Shown here: positions 10,816 to 40,560 of the stretch, piece by piece
How the letters are laid out: the number at the start of each line of letters is the position of its first letter
Numbering within the stretch: position 1 is the first letter of the stretch
From: Diphasiastrum complanatum
Lineage: Eukaryota > Streptophyta > Lycopodiopsida > Lycopodiales > Lycopodiaceae
Direction of reading: 5' to 3'
Length of the DNA stretch: 64,000 bases
Assembly: GCA_029204225.1 (NCBI GenBank)
Contig: MU832253.1
Span: forward strand, 1 to 64,000
The notes under the pieces: model-generated
The model's database searches: none
Seen by the model: the letters and a program-made list of their open reading frames with translations, nothing else
What the model was told of the DNA's origin: nothing
Made by a program: the position numbers and the translations under genes

Positions 10816-12905
10816 TAACTCATCAACAATGGATCATACTTGTGACCGACCAAAGAAAAATTTGGGAGCTCATTATGATTCTCAAATGGATACTATACTG
10901 GAATGAAGCTCTTGCAACGATTGATTGTACAGCAGGATATATGTGTCAACAAGATAATCAGTCAGATTTGAACGAGATTTCATTATTAGATCGAACTTTG
11001 GATACACCAATCACTTTTCCATTGAATGTGCTAAATGTAGCTTGGATATCAATGGAACCTATACCAGATCCGATTGAAGATGAGCTCATACTATGAGTCA
11101 TGCCTTGACTTATGATGACAATGCAGAACTTACGGATGAGCAGATTCTAAATCATATAGATCCGACCAGATTTGGAGTGCGTAATGTTTCTGATGAACCA
11201 ACAATAAAGCCACCCAAAGCAGTTATATTGAAGGAAGACAGGATCACAGGGTCAATGACGAAGAAACAAGCCAATCAACATTATAATATGATCCTGAAAT
11301 GGGAAAATCCTCCTCAAAAGACTGATTCAGGGAATGTGCCACCCTTACTGGATAAAGACAAAGGGAAAGTTGCGGATGATTCTACAAGTCCGAATTCACC
11401 TCCACGATCGATTTCGAAAAAGAACAAGCAGATGTAGTCCAGCATGATATGCCCGAGCATTTTAATTGTTATACATTGGATGATGTGGTTATTATGTTAC
11501 CTAAAGCACATCGTGAACCTGAAGAACACGTGCCAGACTCGAAAGATGTTTACGATGGCCCAGCTAAGACACAGCCAATGAACCTTGCTGAACCAGGAGA
11601 ACCGGATAAGATTGTACAAGTTGGATCACAACATAATCCTGAACAGTATCAAGCACTCCGCATGTTACTTATTAAGTATGAAAATTGCTTTGCATGGACT
11701 ATCAAGATCTGAAAGGTATTTCGACATCAGTTATTGAACATACCATACATTTAGTACCTAATTCTGTTCCAAAGGTTACAAAGTTCTATCGTTGTATTCC
11801 TAATGTTGCAAATTTGATAAAGAAAGAGCTTCAGAAATTGCTTGACGCCGATTTCATTTATGAGATTGAACATACCGAATGGATCTCACTGATTGTCATT
11901 GTTCCTAAGAAGAATGGGAAATTAAGAATCTGTGTGAATCTCAAGGCGTTGAACAAAGTGACGCGGAAGGATCACTTTTCGTTACCTTTTACTGAAAGCA
12001 TTTTGGATCGCCTTGCTGGAGCGGAAGCTTATAGTTTTCTGGATGGATTTAGTGGTTACAACCAGGTTAAGATTGCACCTGCAGATCACCACAAAACCGC
12101 TTTTGCAACAGAATGGGGCACCTATGCTTACAAAGTAATGTCGTTTGGACTCTGTAATGCACCGAGTTCATTCCAAAGAGTAATGCAATTTGCTTTTAAT
12201 GATTATCTACAAAAATTTTTGAAATTTACTTAGATGACCTGGGAGTCCATAGTACAGATGCAGACCACCTAGATCGATTGGAGAAAGTATTTGAAAGATG
12301 CCGCAAATATCAAATTTCTCTAAATCTAGAAAAACGCAAGATAGGGTTTCCCACGATGTTGTGCTTGGCCATGTGATATCGAGACATGGTATTGCCACAG
12401 ATTATTCTAAATTCAAGATTATTGTGGAATTGCCACCGCCAACAACAATTCATGGAGTTTATGTGTTTATGGGTCATGCAAACTACTATCGAATTTTTAT
12501 TATCTTCTTTGCGGATTTAGCACGACCTATATACAAACTAACTATTGTTCCTATTTGGACAATAGAGGCGTTAGAAGCCTTTGAAAAATTAAAAAAAGCA
12601 TTAACTTCAGCACCAATACTGCATTTTCCACATTGGACAATTGAATTTCATGTTCACACGGATGCCTCGAAATACACCATTGGATCAGTTTTGACGCAGC
12701 CAGGTGATTATAAGAAGGATTATCCTATATGATTTGCAAGCAGACAGCTTACAGATCCGTAGAAAAATTATTCAACAACAAAATGTGAGACGTTAGCCAT
12801 GATTTTTTCTGTTCGAAAATTTCATCACTACCTCATGGAAATGCACTTTGTATTTTATATGGATCACCAACCGTTACTTTATTTGGTAAACAAGACATGC
12901 AATAC
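10816..12905 (+). pseudogene. Gypsy reverse transcriptase / RNase H
   Basis: The linker (10816-11690) is split over several frames and ends in CFAWTIK-DLKGIS, the usual lead-in to Gypsy RT. RT follows: FYRCIPNVANLIKKEL, SLIVIVPKKNGKLRICV, YSFLDGFSGYNQVKIAP and the Gypsy motif SFGLCNAPSSFQRVM. A one-base indel in the T-run near 12215 shifts the frame, so catalytic YLDD (12227-12238) lies in a different frame. The RT thumb and RNase H N-terminus (FHVHTDASKYTIGSVL) follow at 12298-12732, then a stop and the RNase H motif DHQPLLYLV near 12870. Integrase and the 3' LTR are missing; the element is cut at about 12910. Confidence 0.85.
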
Positions 12906-12931
12906 TAGATGTATTGCAAGATTCTTGCTAT

Positions 12932-13011
12932 TCTGGTGATGCTCTCGGTTTGGTCTCAAGCCTTGCGCAAGTGATCCAGTCTATGCTTGACAAGAAAAAA
13001 TAAATGGAGCA
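12932..13011 (+). repeat. Second copy of the coiled-coil repeat module
   Basis: About 80 bp nearly identical to 43527-43605 (shared GGTTTGGTCTCAAGCCTTGC, ACAAGTGATCCA-type text). It encodes the GLVSSLAQVIQSM phrase of the unassigned coding region at 42.5-44.8 kb. It is wedged between the truncated Gypsy and a Copia gag scrap. Confidence 0.8.
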
Positions 13012-13330
13012 GATATAGATTTGATTCTTTAAAGCTAATATCCTAGTTTGGTTTTTGGATTCATAGACCTTTTGTAAAGTCTCCCAAGTATCTGTAGCCG
13101 AAGTGCAATCTCCTACCTCTCTTAAGAGTTCATTGGCAACATTCATTTTTATACAATGTAGTGCAATATTGCACCTCTTTTTGTTTTCTCAAGGATGAAT
13201 AGATTCATCCTCCTTACATTTACAATTTGCATTAGATCTTGCATGATCATGATGGATTCCATTCTAACTTTCCATATGGAATATTTAGTTTTGTTGAGCC
13301 TCTCATTAGTGTCCAAAAGATATGCATTTA
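13012..13330 (-). pseudogene. Copia gag (UBN2-type) fragment
   Basis: Minus-strand reading gives RLNKTKYSIWKVRMESIM, the conserved start of plant Copia Gag, then KRCNIALHCIKMNVANELL and CTSATDTWETLQKVYESKN, the core UBN2/RVT-gag helices. Frames are broken between the pieces. It ends abruptly at the repeat module near 13011. No pol follows, so it is an orphan fragment. Confidence 0.8.
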
Positions 13331-13876
13331 TAGATGCTTCCTATAAGAATGATCTTGAACAAAATCAAATCACAGAATACTAGAAATAATGCACCTGCTT
13401 GATTGAAGTAGACAAAACTAGTAGAATTGTCCCTCTTTCTACAAAGAACATAAAAGCTTCCAAATGATCTATCCTTCCAAAATCATTTCAAAAGATCTAA
13501 ATGGAATTTAACGAGGATGCAACACAATCTACTACCTAATCACAAGCAAAATGTCATCAAATTGATGAAAATTTGATCTAATTTGATGCAGAAGTGAACC
13601 TAAATCACTTTAGGAGGTGTCATCAACTTCTTAGAACAGCCTTGAAGAGTCCCCAAATCTCTGATCTTCCCTCTCCTTGAATGCTATAAAGCCTCCTCTA
13701 TGAAATCATGCAAGCAAAACTTGCTCTTGGTAATGTGGATTGAATTCAACTTTGCCTCTGGTTTTAGACACCTAAACACCTGCAAATGAAGTCACACAAC
13801 ACCAATCTCCAATGGAATTGACTCACTTTGAGTTCTAGATATTGGAATTCGATGCTCAGCCTCAGATCCATTCAAT
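13331..13876. other. Unassigned noncoding stretch
   Basis: Possibly leader or LTR of the orphan gag fragment to its left. No recognisable features. Confidence 0.4.
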
Positions 13877-14286
13877 AGGCAAAAAATGAGAAAAAGACAA
13901 CACTGCATTTTTACACGTAATTCCTAATACGCGGAAAATGCGTAAAGGTGACATTGCATTTTCACACGTAATTACTGACAGGCAAAAAATGCGAAAAAGG
14001 TGACACTCCAGTTTTATACAAGATTTCTAACAGGCAAAAAATGCGACATTTTTACACGAGATTTCTGACAGACAAAAAAGGCAAAAATGTGACATTGTCG
14101 GGTTTTCGTAGAGAGAGAAAACTCGACACCATTGTCAAACTCCGTGTATTTTTGCAGACTGTGTAAAAACACTTGTAATTCTGCAGACTGTATAAAAACA
14201 TGAGAAAATCTGCAGAACTGGATAAACAGTTGGATGAAGATTAAAAAACTGATTAGTTGATTAGTAGGAAGGAGAATAATCTAACA
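13877..14286 (-). repeat. Truncated 3' LTR of the Copia element
   Basis: Matches 19363-19813 of the 5' LTR, including the GGCAAAAAATGCGA tandem units (about four here) and the terminal block ending GAATAATCTAACA (minus: TGTTAGATTATTC). Only the U3-side third survives; R/U5 is missing. The last 180 bp differ from the 5' LTR at roughly one base in ten by eye, mostly transitions. Confidence 0.85.
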
Positions 14287-14293
14287 CTCTCCC

Positions 14294-15840
14294 TTAATCT
14301 GAATCCATGAATGCCTTGACCTTTAAACTTAGTTCTGCACAGAACTTTCTGTGTGCATCCATGATTAATGCTTTAGTAAAAGTATCCGCTATCATATCTT
14401 GCGTTCGACAGTACTGCAATCTGACCTCTTTGTTGAGAATTTTGCTTGATACTTCAGTTCAATGTGCTTACTCCTAGAATGAAATCTAGGGTTGGCTGAT
14501 AAGGCAATGGCGCTTTGATTATCACAAAATAATAATGTCGGAGCATATTGATTCAAACTGATATCTGAAAGTAAGTTTCTCAATCAAATCGCTTCCTTTG
14601 TAGCTTGTGAGACTACGATATACTGCGATTCTATAGAAGATAGAGCTATCGAAGATTGCTTGCGACTGTTCCAGGAAATAGGACAATTCTTGAGAAAGAA
14701 TGTAAATCCGAAAATGGATCTACGAGTGTCTACATCTCCTGCCCAACTTGCATCTGTAAAACCAATGAGTAAATTGAGTTTGCTATTGTCGACTGCTCCA
14801 TAACAAATGCAAAAGTCCATAGTAAAGATATCTAATGACTATGATAAGAGCCTTCCAATGTGTTACAGCAGAGTTGGTCATATACTGACTTAGGGAGCTA
14901 ACTGCAAAAGCTATGTTTGGCCTGGTACAGATCATTGCGTACATAAGAGATCCTATTATCGAATGATAAGGATACTCACGCATCTGCTCTTTTTTTTGAA
15001 TTGTTTGAGGACACTGGTCCTTTGACAATTTGAGACTTGGTTCCATTGGTGAGAGAGCTAACTTGCAATTAACCAGATTATATTTGACTAACATAATGTA
15101 GATGTATCTCTGTTGAGTAATGTAGACTAACTTTCGATTTATGTCTCTGTGGATTTGAATACGAAGGCAGAAATGAGCTTCGCCCAGATCGGTCATGTCA
15201 AATTCGGAAGATAGCATTGTCTTGGCCTCTTTTATCAAATCGATATTGTTGCTGAAAAGCAATGCATCATCCACATACAAAGTGATCATGATAAAAGATT
15301 GTTGCATTGTCTTGAAGTAAACAATTGAATCTGAAGAGCTAGGTGTGTAGTCGTGGTCAATAAGGAAGGTATTGATCCTTTGAAACCATGCTCGAGCAAA
15401 TTGCTTCAAGCCATACAGCACCTTATGGAGTTTACACACATGATTGTGTTTACCCTCGATAATATAACCTTCGGGTTGCACCATGTAAATGTCTTCTTCA
15501 ATAACTCCATTGAGATATGTTGTCTATACATCCATTTGATATATTTCCAAATCTGCTGCAGTAGCAAACGATAATAAAAGTCGAATAGAAGACTGCGTGA
15601 CTACTGGACTGAAAGTCTCAGTGTAATCGACGTTGTATACCTGAGAAAATCCTCTGGCGACAAGTCTGGGCTTTTCTTTTGTTGATGCTTCCGTCTACTT
15701 TGTACTTGACTTTGAAAATCCATTTGCAATCAACTACGTATCTGCTAGCAGATAATTCGACAATCTTCCATGTCTGGTTCTTGATAAGAAATGAATACTC
15801 TTTATCCATAGATTCTTTCCAAAGATCAGAATCTGGCTGA
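14294..15840 (-). pseudogene. Copia RT and RNase H
   Basis: Minus strand. The RT start motif (KNQTWKIVEL, VDCKWIFKVKYKVDG) lies near 15700-15790; the catalytic YVDD (ITLYVDDALLF) near 15270; then YIMLVKYNLVNC and SLMYAMICTRPNIAFAV. RNase H follows: GFTDASWAGDVDTRRS, SSIESQYIVVSQATKEAI, FCDNQSAIALS and HSRSKHIELKYQ. The C-terminal tail ADTFTKAL ends just before the PPT. Defects: an in-frame stop in the conserved TTYLNG region near 15525 (QMDV-stop-TTYLNG) and frame changes near 15620, 14800 and 14580. Confidence 0.9.
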
Positions 15841-16089
15841 CTGAGTGCCGCTTCGATAATCGTCGGCTCGTGAACAAGGTAGGTTGCAGACTCGTCGATG
15901 TAACCAGTAGGTGGTCTGCTAGTTCTTGATGATATTCTGGGAAGTAGAGGAAGTTGTTCATTTTTATCATATTGTAGTTGCTGAACTGCAACATCATCAT
16001 CTTCTAATTCGTCGTTGATTTGTTGTTCTCATCAAAAGTAGATGAGCTTGGACCTTCAATGAGAATAGTCGACTAAGGAAGTGGAAAGT

Positions 16090-17001
16090 TCAATATGTCA
16101 GGAGAATCTGCCAGGTCAGTTGGATGGGCTGTGCCTTTTCCTTTGAGGTCAATAAACTGATCTTCGATGAAGATGATATCCCGGCCAGTGAATATCTTCG
16201 ACTTGATGGGATCAAACAACTTGTAGGCTTGATCTGAAGTAGTGTAGCTAATGAAAATACATTTGATACTCTGGAAGTCGAGCTTTTTCCTGAGATCATG
16301 AGGAATCTGCGCATAAGTAGTACATCCAAAAATTCGTAAGTTTGATAAAGGAGGTTTGGTACCTGTCCAAACTTCGAATGGTGTTTTGTTTGAGAGACCT
16401 TTAGTAGGACATCTGTTCTAAATATAGGTTGTTGTTGAAACAGCTTCAATCCAGAAGGACTTCAGAAGTGTCGCATGTGATAACATGCACTTTGCCGATT
16501 CAACTAAGGTTTTGTTCTTTCTCTCAGCAAAACCATCTGACTGAGGCGAATAGGAGGTACTGTATTGTTGTTCAATGTCGTTGTTAAGACAATACTCCTT
16601 GAAGTCAGTGGAGATGTATTCTCCCCCGTTATCTGACCTCATTGCTTTGATTCGTTTACCAGTTTGATTTTCTACATGCTCTTTGGATTGTTTGAACTTG
16701 ATGAAAGTCTCTGATTTTTGTTTAATGAAGTAAACAATTGTTCTTCTGGAGAATTCGTCAATAAAGGTAATGAAATACTTTGCATCTAGTAATGAAGGAG
16801 TTTGCATAGGTCCACATATATCTGTATGAACACATCTAACAGAACATTTGTTGCATGCCTATGACTTGATCTAAAAGGAATCCTAGTATGCTTTCCAAGG
16901 ATGCAGCTATGGCAGATAGGGAGATCGACTTTGCCAGAAGGATAGTCGAGATCAAGTGCTAGGGATTGTCTGGACATGTTCGAAACAGATGCATAATTCA
17001 A
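16090..17001 (-). pseudogene. Copia integrase
   Basis: Minus strand. The zinc-binding end (LPICHSCILGKHTRIPF) lies near 16900, then the catalytic core: FITFIDEFSRR (Asp 1), MRSDNGGEYIST (Asp 2) and GFAERKNKTLVES (Glu), so all three DDE residues survive. Core segments sit in two overlapping frames, split near 16800 and 16440. The C-terminal part, FLISGYTS-like text followed by the acidic linker, runs to about 15850. The region between 16353 and 16901 is the part absent from the related copy at the left edge of the window. Confidence 0.88.
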
Positions 17002-17019
17002 GTGTCCTAAGCGATGATG

Positions 17020-17481
17020 CTATAGTAATGCTTTATTGACAATAACAGAGGTTTTCAAGGCTTGACTAGAATCAGAATAATAATGTGCCAATCTATATAA
17101 GTATCCATGCCTCTTGCCGAGTGCAAGGATCTTATTACTCCTATCAATAATTCTGCATTGATCAGACTCAAACTCCCCCTTATTACCTAAATCTGTAATT
17201 CTACTTACTGATAACAGATTCGTAGAGAGTTTAGGAACATACAAGGCTTTTGACAGTAGTTTGAACTGATCATGCTGGAATCTCAATCTTATAGTACCTT
17301 CACCTTCGATAGTGTGAGTACTATCGTCACCAAGATGAACATACTTCTTTGTGTTGTAAGGCATATAGGACTGGAAAATCTCACAATGATTGGTCATATG
17401 TTGTGTAGATCCGGAATCCAAAAACCATGAATTAGCTGAATTCACGTATTTGTCTTTGACCATAAAAGCGCCTTCGTCCAT
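17020..17481 (-). pseudogene. Copia protease and GAG-pre-integrase
   Basis: A 153-codon open frame on the minus strand. The retropepsin active site is in SWFLDSGSTQHMTNH; YVHLGDDSTHTIEGEG follows; then LYVPKLSTNLLSVSRITD, which is the protease to integrase hinge. It lacks obvious lesions. A frame break separates it from gag to its right. Confidence 0.9.
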
Positions 17482-17519
17482 TTCGACTTCAGGAGATGTT
17501 GTAATTGTATTTGCTTGTT

Positions 17520-18327
17520 GATCAGGTTGCTTGGCTGCATTCTTCGCTTTGAGAATTCAGCAATCCTAGATCTCATGGTTATGGCGTTTGTAATACCTAC
17601 AAAATATCTTCTTCTTCAATGAATGTGGATTCGATGATTGTTCTTGACCTTGAGTCTGTTTTTGATTCGATGCAGTCTGCTTGGAGCTTTTTTGCTTCTA
17701 TCGTTTTGAGCCCTTGTTGATATATAGAGCATGAGACAAAGAGGTAGACAAAGTGTCTTGACTTCTTCGATTATCTTCTTGCAACAACATAATGATAACT
17801 CTGGTAAAAGTTAAATCTGAGTGTGTCGTGATGATCATCACCCAGTTCTCATATGTAGAGGGCAAGCTTGAAAGCAATGTCATAATTGCGTCTTGATCGT
17901 CTATGATTGATCCAATAGCGGCCATTTGTTGCAAGAGATTCTTAAACTGATTAATATGATTATGAAGAGAATCATTATTCGACATCTTGAGTGTGAAGAA
18001 TTTCCTTCAAAGATGTAACTCAGTAGTTACATCTTTCACATCATATAGTGAGCGCAAGATGTCCCAAACTTCTTTCGAAGTTTTAGCTTCAACTATGTGG
18101 CCAATTTCAGTATCTGATATACTAAGGATAATAAGCGCAAAAGCTTTACCATCCTTTGATTTTCATTTTGAGTCTTCTGTGTCGTCTTTAGGTTTCACTT
18201 CGATACCTATAACAACATCTCATAACTCGTTGGCGATTAGCAAGGTCTTCATCTTAAATTTCCACAAATGATAATTGGATCTATTCAGCTTGTCTGCGAT
18301 AAGACCAGCTTTACTTTGAGAATCCAT
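17520..18327 (-). pseudogene. Copia gag with damaged zinc knuckle
   Basis: Starts at the CAT (minus ATG) at 18325-18327 (MDSQSKAGLIADKLN). UBN2-type gag helices follow, with the clear open part at 17698-17985 (SLHNHINQFKNLLQQMAAIG, LPSTYENWVMIIT). The knuckle at about 17570-17615 reads FCRYYKRHNHEI-stop-DC: the second Cys is Tyr and a stop is present, so RNA packaging by this Gag would be impaired. Confidence 0.85.
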
Positions 18328-18584
18328 CTGGAACTTAGTCTGCTGTCGATTGTATCGATGATGCTAAGATGTAGTGATGCCAACAACATGAAATCAACTA
18401 TCTGATACTGAAAGGATGAAAGGAACTGAAGAAAATGATATTATTTTGATATCACAAAAGATATCAAGTATTAGAGCTTTTCGCTTTGATATCAAAATAG
18501 TATTAGGCCCTAATAAAGATCACAAGTCTGATATCTTGACGGTTCAGATAAAGAAGTAGTGATCTAGCACTGATACTATGATAG

Positions 18585-18599
18585 TATGCTTTGATACCA
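18585..18599 (-). other. Primer binding site (tRNA-iMet type)
   Basis: Minus strand TGGTATCAAAGC directly abuts the LTR end TTTTTGACA, matching the usual Copia PBS with one change. Confidence 0.85.
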
Positions 18600-19813
18600 T
18601 GTCAAAAATAGGTGCGTAATGGAATAGCGGAAACTTCCTACTTCCAATGCATAATTACGCCTATCAAAAATTGAACAAAGCAGTAGTGATGGGAATCATG
18701 CCCAATTTTTAGCAACTAACTTTCGCTAGATACTAAGTGATTACGTAGCCAAACATAAAGTATTGAATTTTTAGACAATTTCTACCAGTTACAAAAGCAA
18801 AACAGAGATACATGCATTTTGACACATACTAAACGCAATAAAGAAATAGTATTGATTTAGAAAAACAAGATCAGATGCTAATGAGCGCAAAACAATAGCG
18901 GATAGAAAACTGCGCACTCTAAAGCTATCTTTGAGTAACTGAGAATATGTCCGAAATAAGCGACTCTGCTGATAAGCAGTAGCACAATAGCAACTCTAAA
19001 ATAAATCTCTAAAAGACTGAACTAGAATGCTCAAGAGAGTTCAAGCTTGAAAGCTTGATAGAGAGCTAACTACAATACTTTATGGTTGTGAACGATCTGC
19101 TTGATAAGAGTGCAGGAAGCGTCGTGTAATAACACTCAACTCCTTCACAATTCACAATATTGATAATGAGATGTATGAACAACTGATTTGTACTAAGTAA
19201 TTAGGTCGTCGAATGTGACTCCCAGTTGGCTGGAGTCTGCTGGCATTCATCAAGTTCTTCCCAAAGTTGCTTGCTGATAAGCAGCGACAATTGGCCGTAA
19301 ACAGTCTGTTTGCATAGATGAACGTAAACTGTCACTCTGCATAAATGAACGTAAACTGTTACAGGCAAAAAATGCGACACTGCATTTTTACTCGTAATTC
19401 TTGACAGGAAAAAAATGCGACACTACATTTTTACATGTAATTCTTGACGGGCGAAAAATGCGACATTGCATTTTTACACGTAATTTTTGACAGGCGAAAA
19501 AATGCGAAAAAGGCGACACTGCATTTTTACACGAGATTCCTGACAGGCGAAAAATGCAAAAAGGACGACACTGCATTTTTACACGAGATTCTTGAGAGGC
19601 AAAAAATGCGAAAAGGCGACACTGTCGGGTTTTTGTAGAGAGAGAAAATCTGACACTGTTGCCAAACTCCGTGTATCTTTGTAGACTGTGTAAAAACACT
19701 TATAATTCTGCAAACTGTATAAAAACACGGGAAAATTCACAGAACTGGATAAACAGTTGGATGAAGATTAAAAAACCGGTTAGTCGATTAGTAGGAAGGA
19801 GAGTAATCCAACA
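18600..19813 (-). repeat. Full-length 5' LTR of the Copia element
   Basis: A 1214-bp LTR, minus orientation, from TGTTGGATTACTCTCC (19813) to TTTTTGACA (18600), TG...CA ended. The U3 part carries the tandem array at 19363-19635. Its partner at 13877-14286 is truncated. Confidence 0.88.
19363..19635. repeat. LTR minisatellite with 43- and 53-bp units
   Basis: Units start near 19363, 19405, 19449, 19492, 19545 and 19597. The first three are about 43 bp; later ones gain a 10-bp insertion (AAAAAGGCGA-like). All share ATGCGACA(C/T)TGCATTTTTAC. The array lies in U3, where copy number could alter promoter spacing. Confidence 0.85.
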
Positions 19814-20640
19814 TGATACTATGTTGGTCATGGTGGACATAAAGAAAGAGTATGAACTTGGAGTTTCTAGCTACCTTAGACAACGATCAAAGAATATCCT
19901 TTAACATTGACTTTTTTCCAAACTTCATTGACTAACCTCAACACATAATATTGTCTTTGCAAGGCAAGGCCAGCAAGAAACCTTTCTAAAAACATTTGGA
20001 GCTGCACTTCAAATCAAGCCTTATTTTGTTCACACACCAAATTGAAATTGTTTTTGGATTCACATGCTCCTCAACATCGTGAACACTAGAGTATGTGGAT
20101 CCTCTCTACAAATGAAAAAGACAAAGAGAGTAAAAATATACAAGAAATTATAATGTATAAATGCAATCAAACATTAGAACAAAGTAATCACATAAAACAA
20201 AAGCAAATAAACAACTAGTCTAAATATCAAAGCAATAGCTTATTCTTGGGTAGATCCCTTGGGATGTCATCCAAGGTTTTAGGCCTTTACAAGCTCATGA
20301 GGTCATGAGTTCTCGATCATACACATGGCAAATAGTAAGGTGGTGGCTAAAAGGGACAAAAAGTATGAAAAAAATTTGCGCGAGATAAAGTCCTCTAGTT
20401 AGGACACTACTTAAAGGTAACTCACTCCCCGATTCCCTATGCATCCCAGATTACCTTATCTAACCATCCTTCCAACATTGTCTACCTGCTACATCATATG
20501 CGCCCAATTTGGTCAGAAGTAAGAAAAATTTCAATATGTGGAGGGTTCCATTCTTGGGTAGAACATGAACGTGCTATGCTATTATCTCATTTACATGGGT
20601 GACTTTTCAAATTCAAGTTACAAAGTATTGTAATAAGAGG
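19814..20640. other. Noncoding stretch between Copia LTR and gene
   Basis: No gene or element boundary recognised. Confidence 0.5.
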
Positions 20641-20659
20641 TGACTTTTCAATTTTGGAT

Positions 20660-20900
20660 TCCATATTTTGTGACCAATCATTTTTGTTGGATCTTCCCAT
20701 TCATATTCTTCTGGTCTGTCGTCGATCACTATTCTTTCACTCATCGTCGTCATCTTTTATTATATTGTCTCTCACTGTCATCTTAGCATCTCCTGCTGCC
20801 AAACGCTCGCTAATCTTCATCGCGTTCGTCTTCATTCTCATCGTATTGGTGGCTTTGCAAAGGACGCAATGTAAAAGCATGCAGATCTGGTATTTTCTCG
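20660..20900 (+). promoter_or_regulatory. Pyrimidine-rich possible 5' UTR/promoter-proximal region
   Basis: A C/T-rich stretch (TCTTCCCATTCATATTCTTC and similar) about 600-800 bp upstream of the first U-box gene exon. Plant 5' UTRs are often like this, and the small open frame here has no domain. The transcription start cannot be fixed from sequence alone. Confidence 0.3.
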
Positions 20901-21002
20901 GACTCCATTTCCGTTATTGATGAGGACATGGTCAATATCTACCCTGACAAGAAACTGCTGATAAAGTATTGCAGCTGCGTTTGCGATCTCGTGTTATGAG
21001 AA

Positions 21003-21440
21003 ATATATGCTTTAGCGGTTGAGTAAATGGGGAAGTAGCCTGTAGATTATTTCTTGATTAATGGGGTTTTCAGGATAATGACCAGCGCCATTGCAAATGA
21101 CGATGAAATTTGAACGTTTGTAACGGCAAGATAAAATGATCTAGCGGTTGAATGTTTGAAGAAGTAGCCTGTAGATTGTTTCTTAACAAATGAGGTTATC
21201 AAGATTCAAATACTACCGCCATTGCAAGAGCATCAGATGTCAACATATGTAACGGCAAAGATAAAATGACTTCGCGGTTGAATGTTTGGGAAAGTAGCAC
21301 AGAGGTTATTTCTTGATGAATGTGGTTTGTCAAGATGTAAGTACTAGCGCCATAGCAAATGAGGATCAGATGTCAACATATGCAAGTTCAAGGTAAAATA
21401 GTTTGGCTGATAGGAAGTTTGAGGATACGTCTGCTTGGAA
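21003..21440. repeat. 130-bp tandem array immediately upstream of exon 1
   Basis: The phrase GCGGTTGA recurs at 21015, 21144 and 21274, with a degenerate fourth near 21405, so the period is 129-131 bp. Each unit carries AAGTAGC, TTTCTT, GCCATTGCAA/GCCATAGCAA and, in most, GTAACGGCAA (a MYB-core-like AACGG). It ends about 50 bp before the first ATG of the U-box gene and so lies in its promoter or 5' UTR. Confidence 0.85.
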
Positions 21441-21492
21441 AATATCATGATTCTATTTGGTGACGGCATCATCGTAACGTGGCACGAGCTTT

Positions 21493-40296
<18,804 letters not shown>

Positions 40297-40560
40297 GAGC
40301 TGATAATGGGACAGTTTCATTCAATTGAAAGTGCAATAATTCAAGTTGTTGCTGCTTAGTCCTTTTTTTTTCTGATTGAGTAGATGGTCAAAGATCATGT
40401 ACAATAATTTTTCATTCCTCAAATGCTTTCTGGGCCATTTTCATGGAAACCTAGCTGGTTTTTGAGCAACCAAACACTACTGTTAACATTCTTTGGTGGG
40501 AATAAAGTTAAGCTCATATGCCCCTTTTCCAAGACTCTGGTGAGGGCTTAAGAGAGCTCT
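40297..40560 (+). terminator. Probable 3' UTR of the U-box gene
   Basis: Sequence after the stop codon with a canonical AATAAA at 40501-40506, about 205 bp downstream; a weaker AATAAT lies near 40404. The true cleavage site is not known. Confidence 0.5.

Larger units (their letters stand above)
14287..18599 (-). mobile_element. Copia retrotransposon, internal region
   Basis: A nearly complete minus-strand Copia body. In order it has a PBS at 18585-18599 (minus: TGGTATCAAAGC, tRNA-iMet type); gag (18327 to about 17690); zinc knuckle; protease; integrase; RT; RNase H; a stop codon at 14294-14296; and a polypurine tract ATTAAGGGAGAG (minus) abutting the LTR. Order PR-INT-RT-RH defines Copia. 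All domains are present but interrupted by a handful of stops and frameshifts, so it is probably defective yet fairly young compared with its neighbours. Confidence 0.92.

Noticed and set aside
20654-20920. Small 88-codon hydrophobic open frame upstream of the U-box gene
   Set aside because: Pyrimidine-rich DNA naturally gives Ser/Leu/Phe-rich hydrophobic frames. No domain or start context supports it; better seen as possible 5' UTR.
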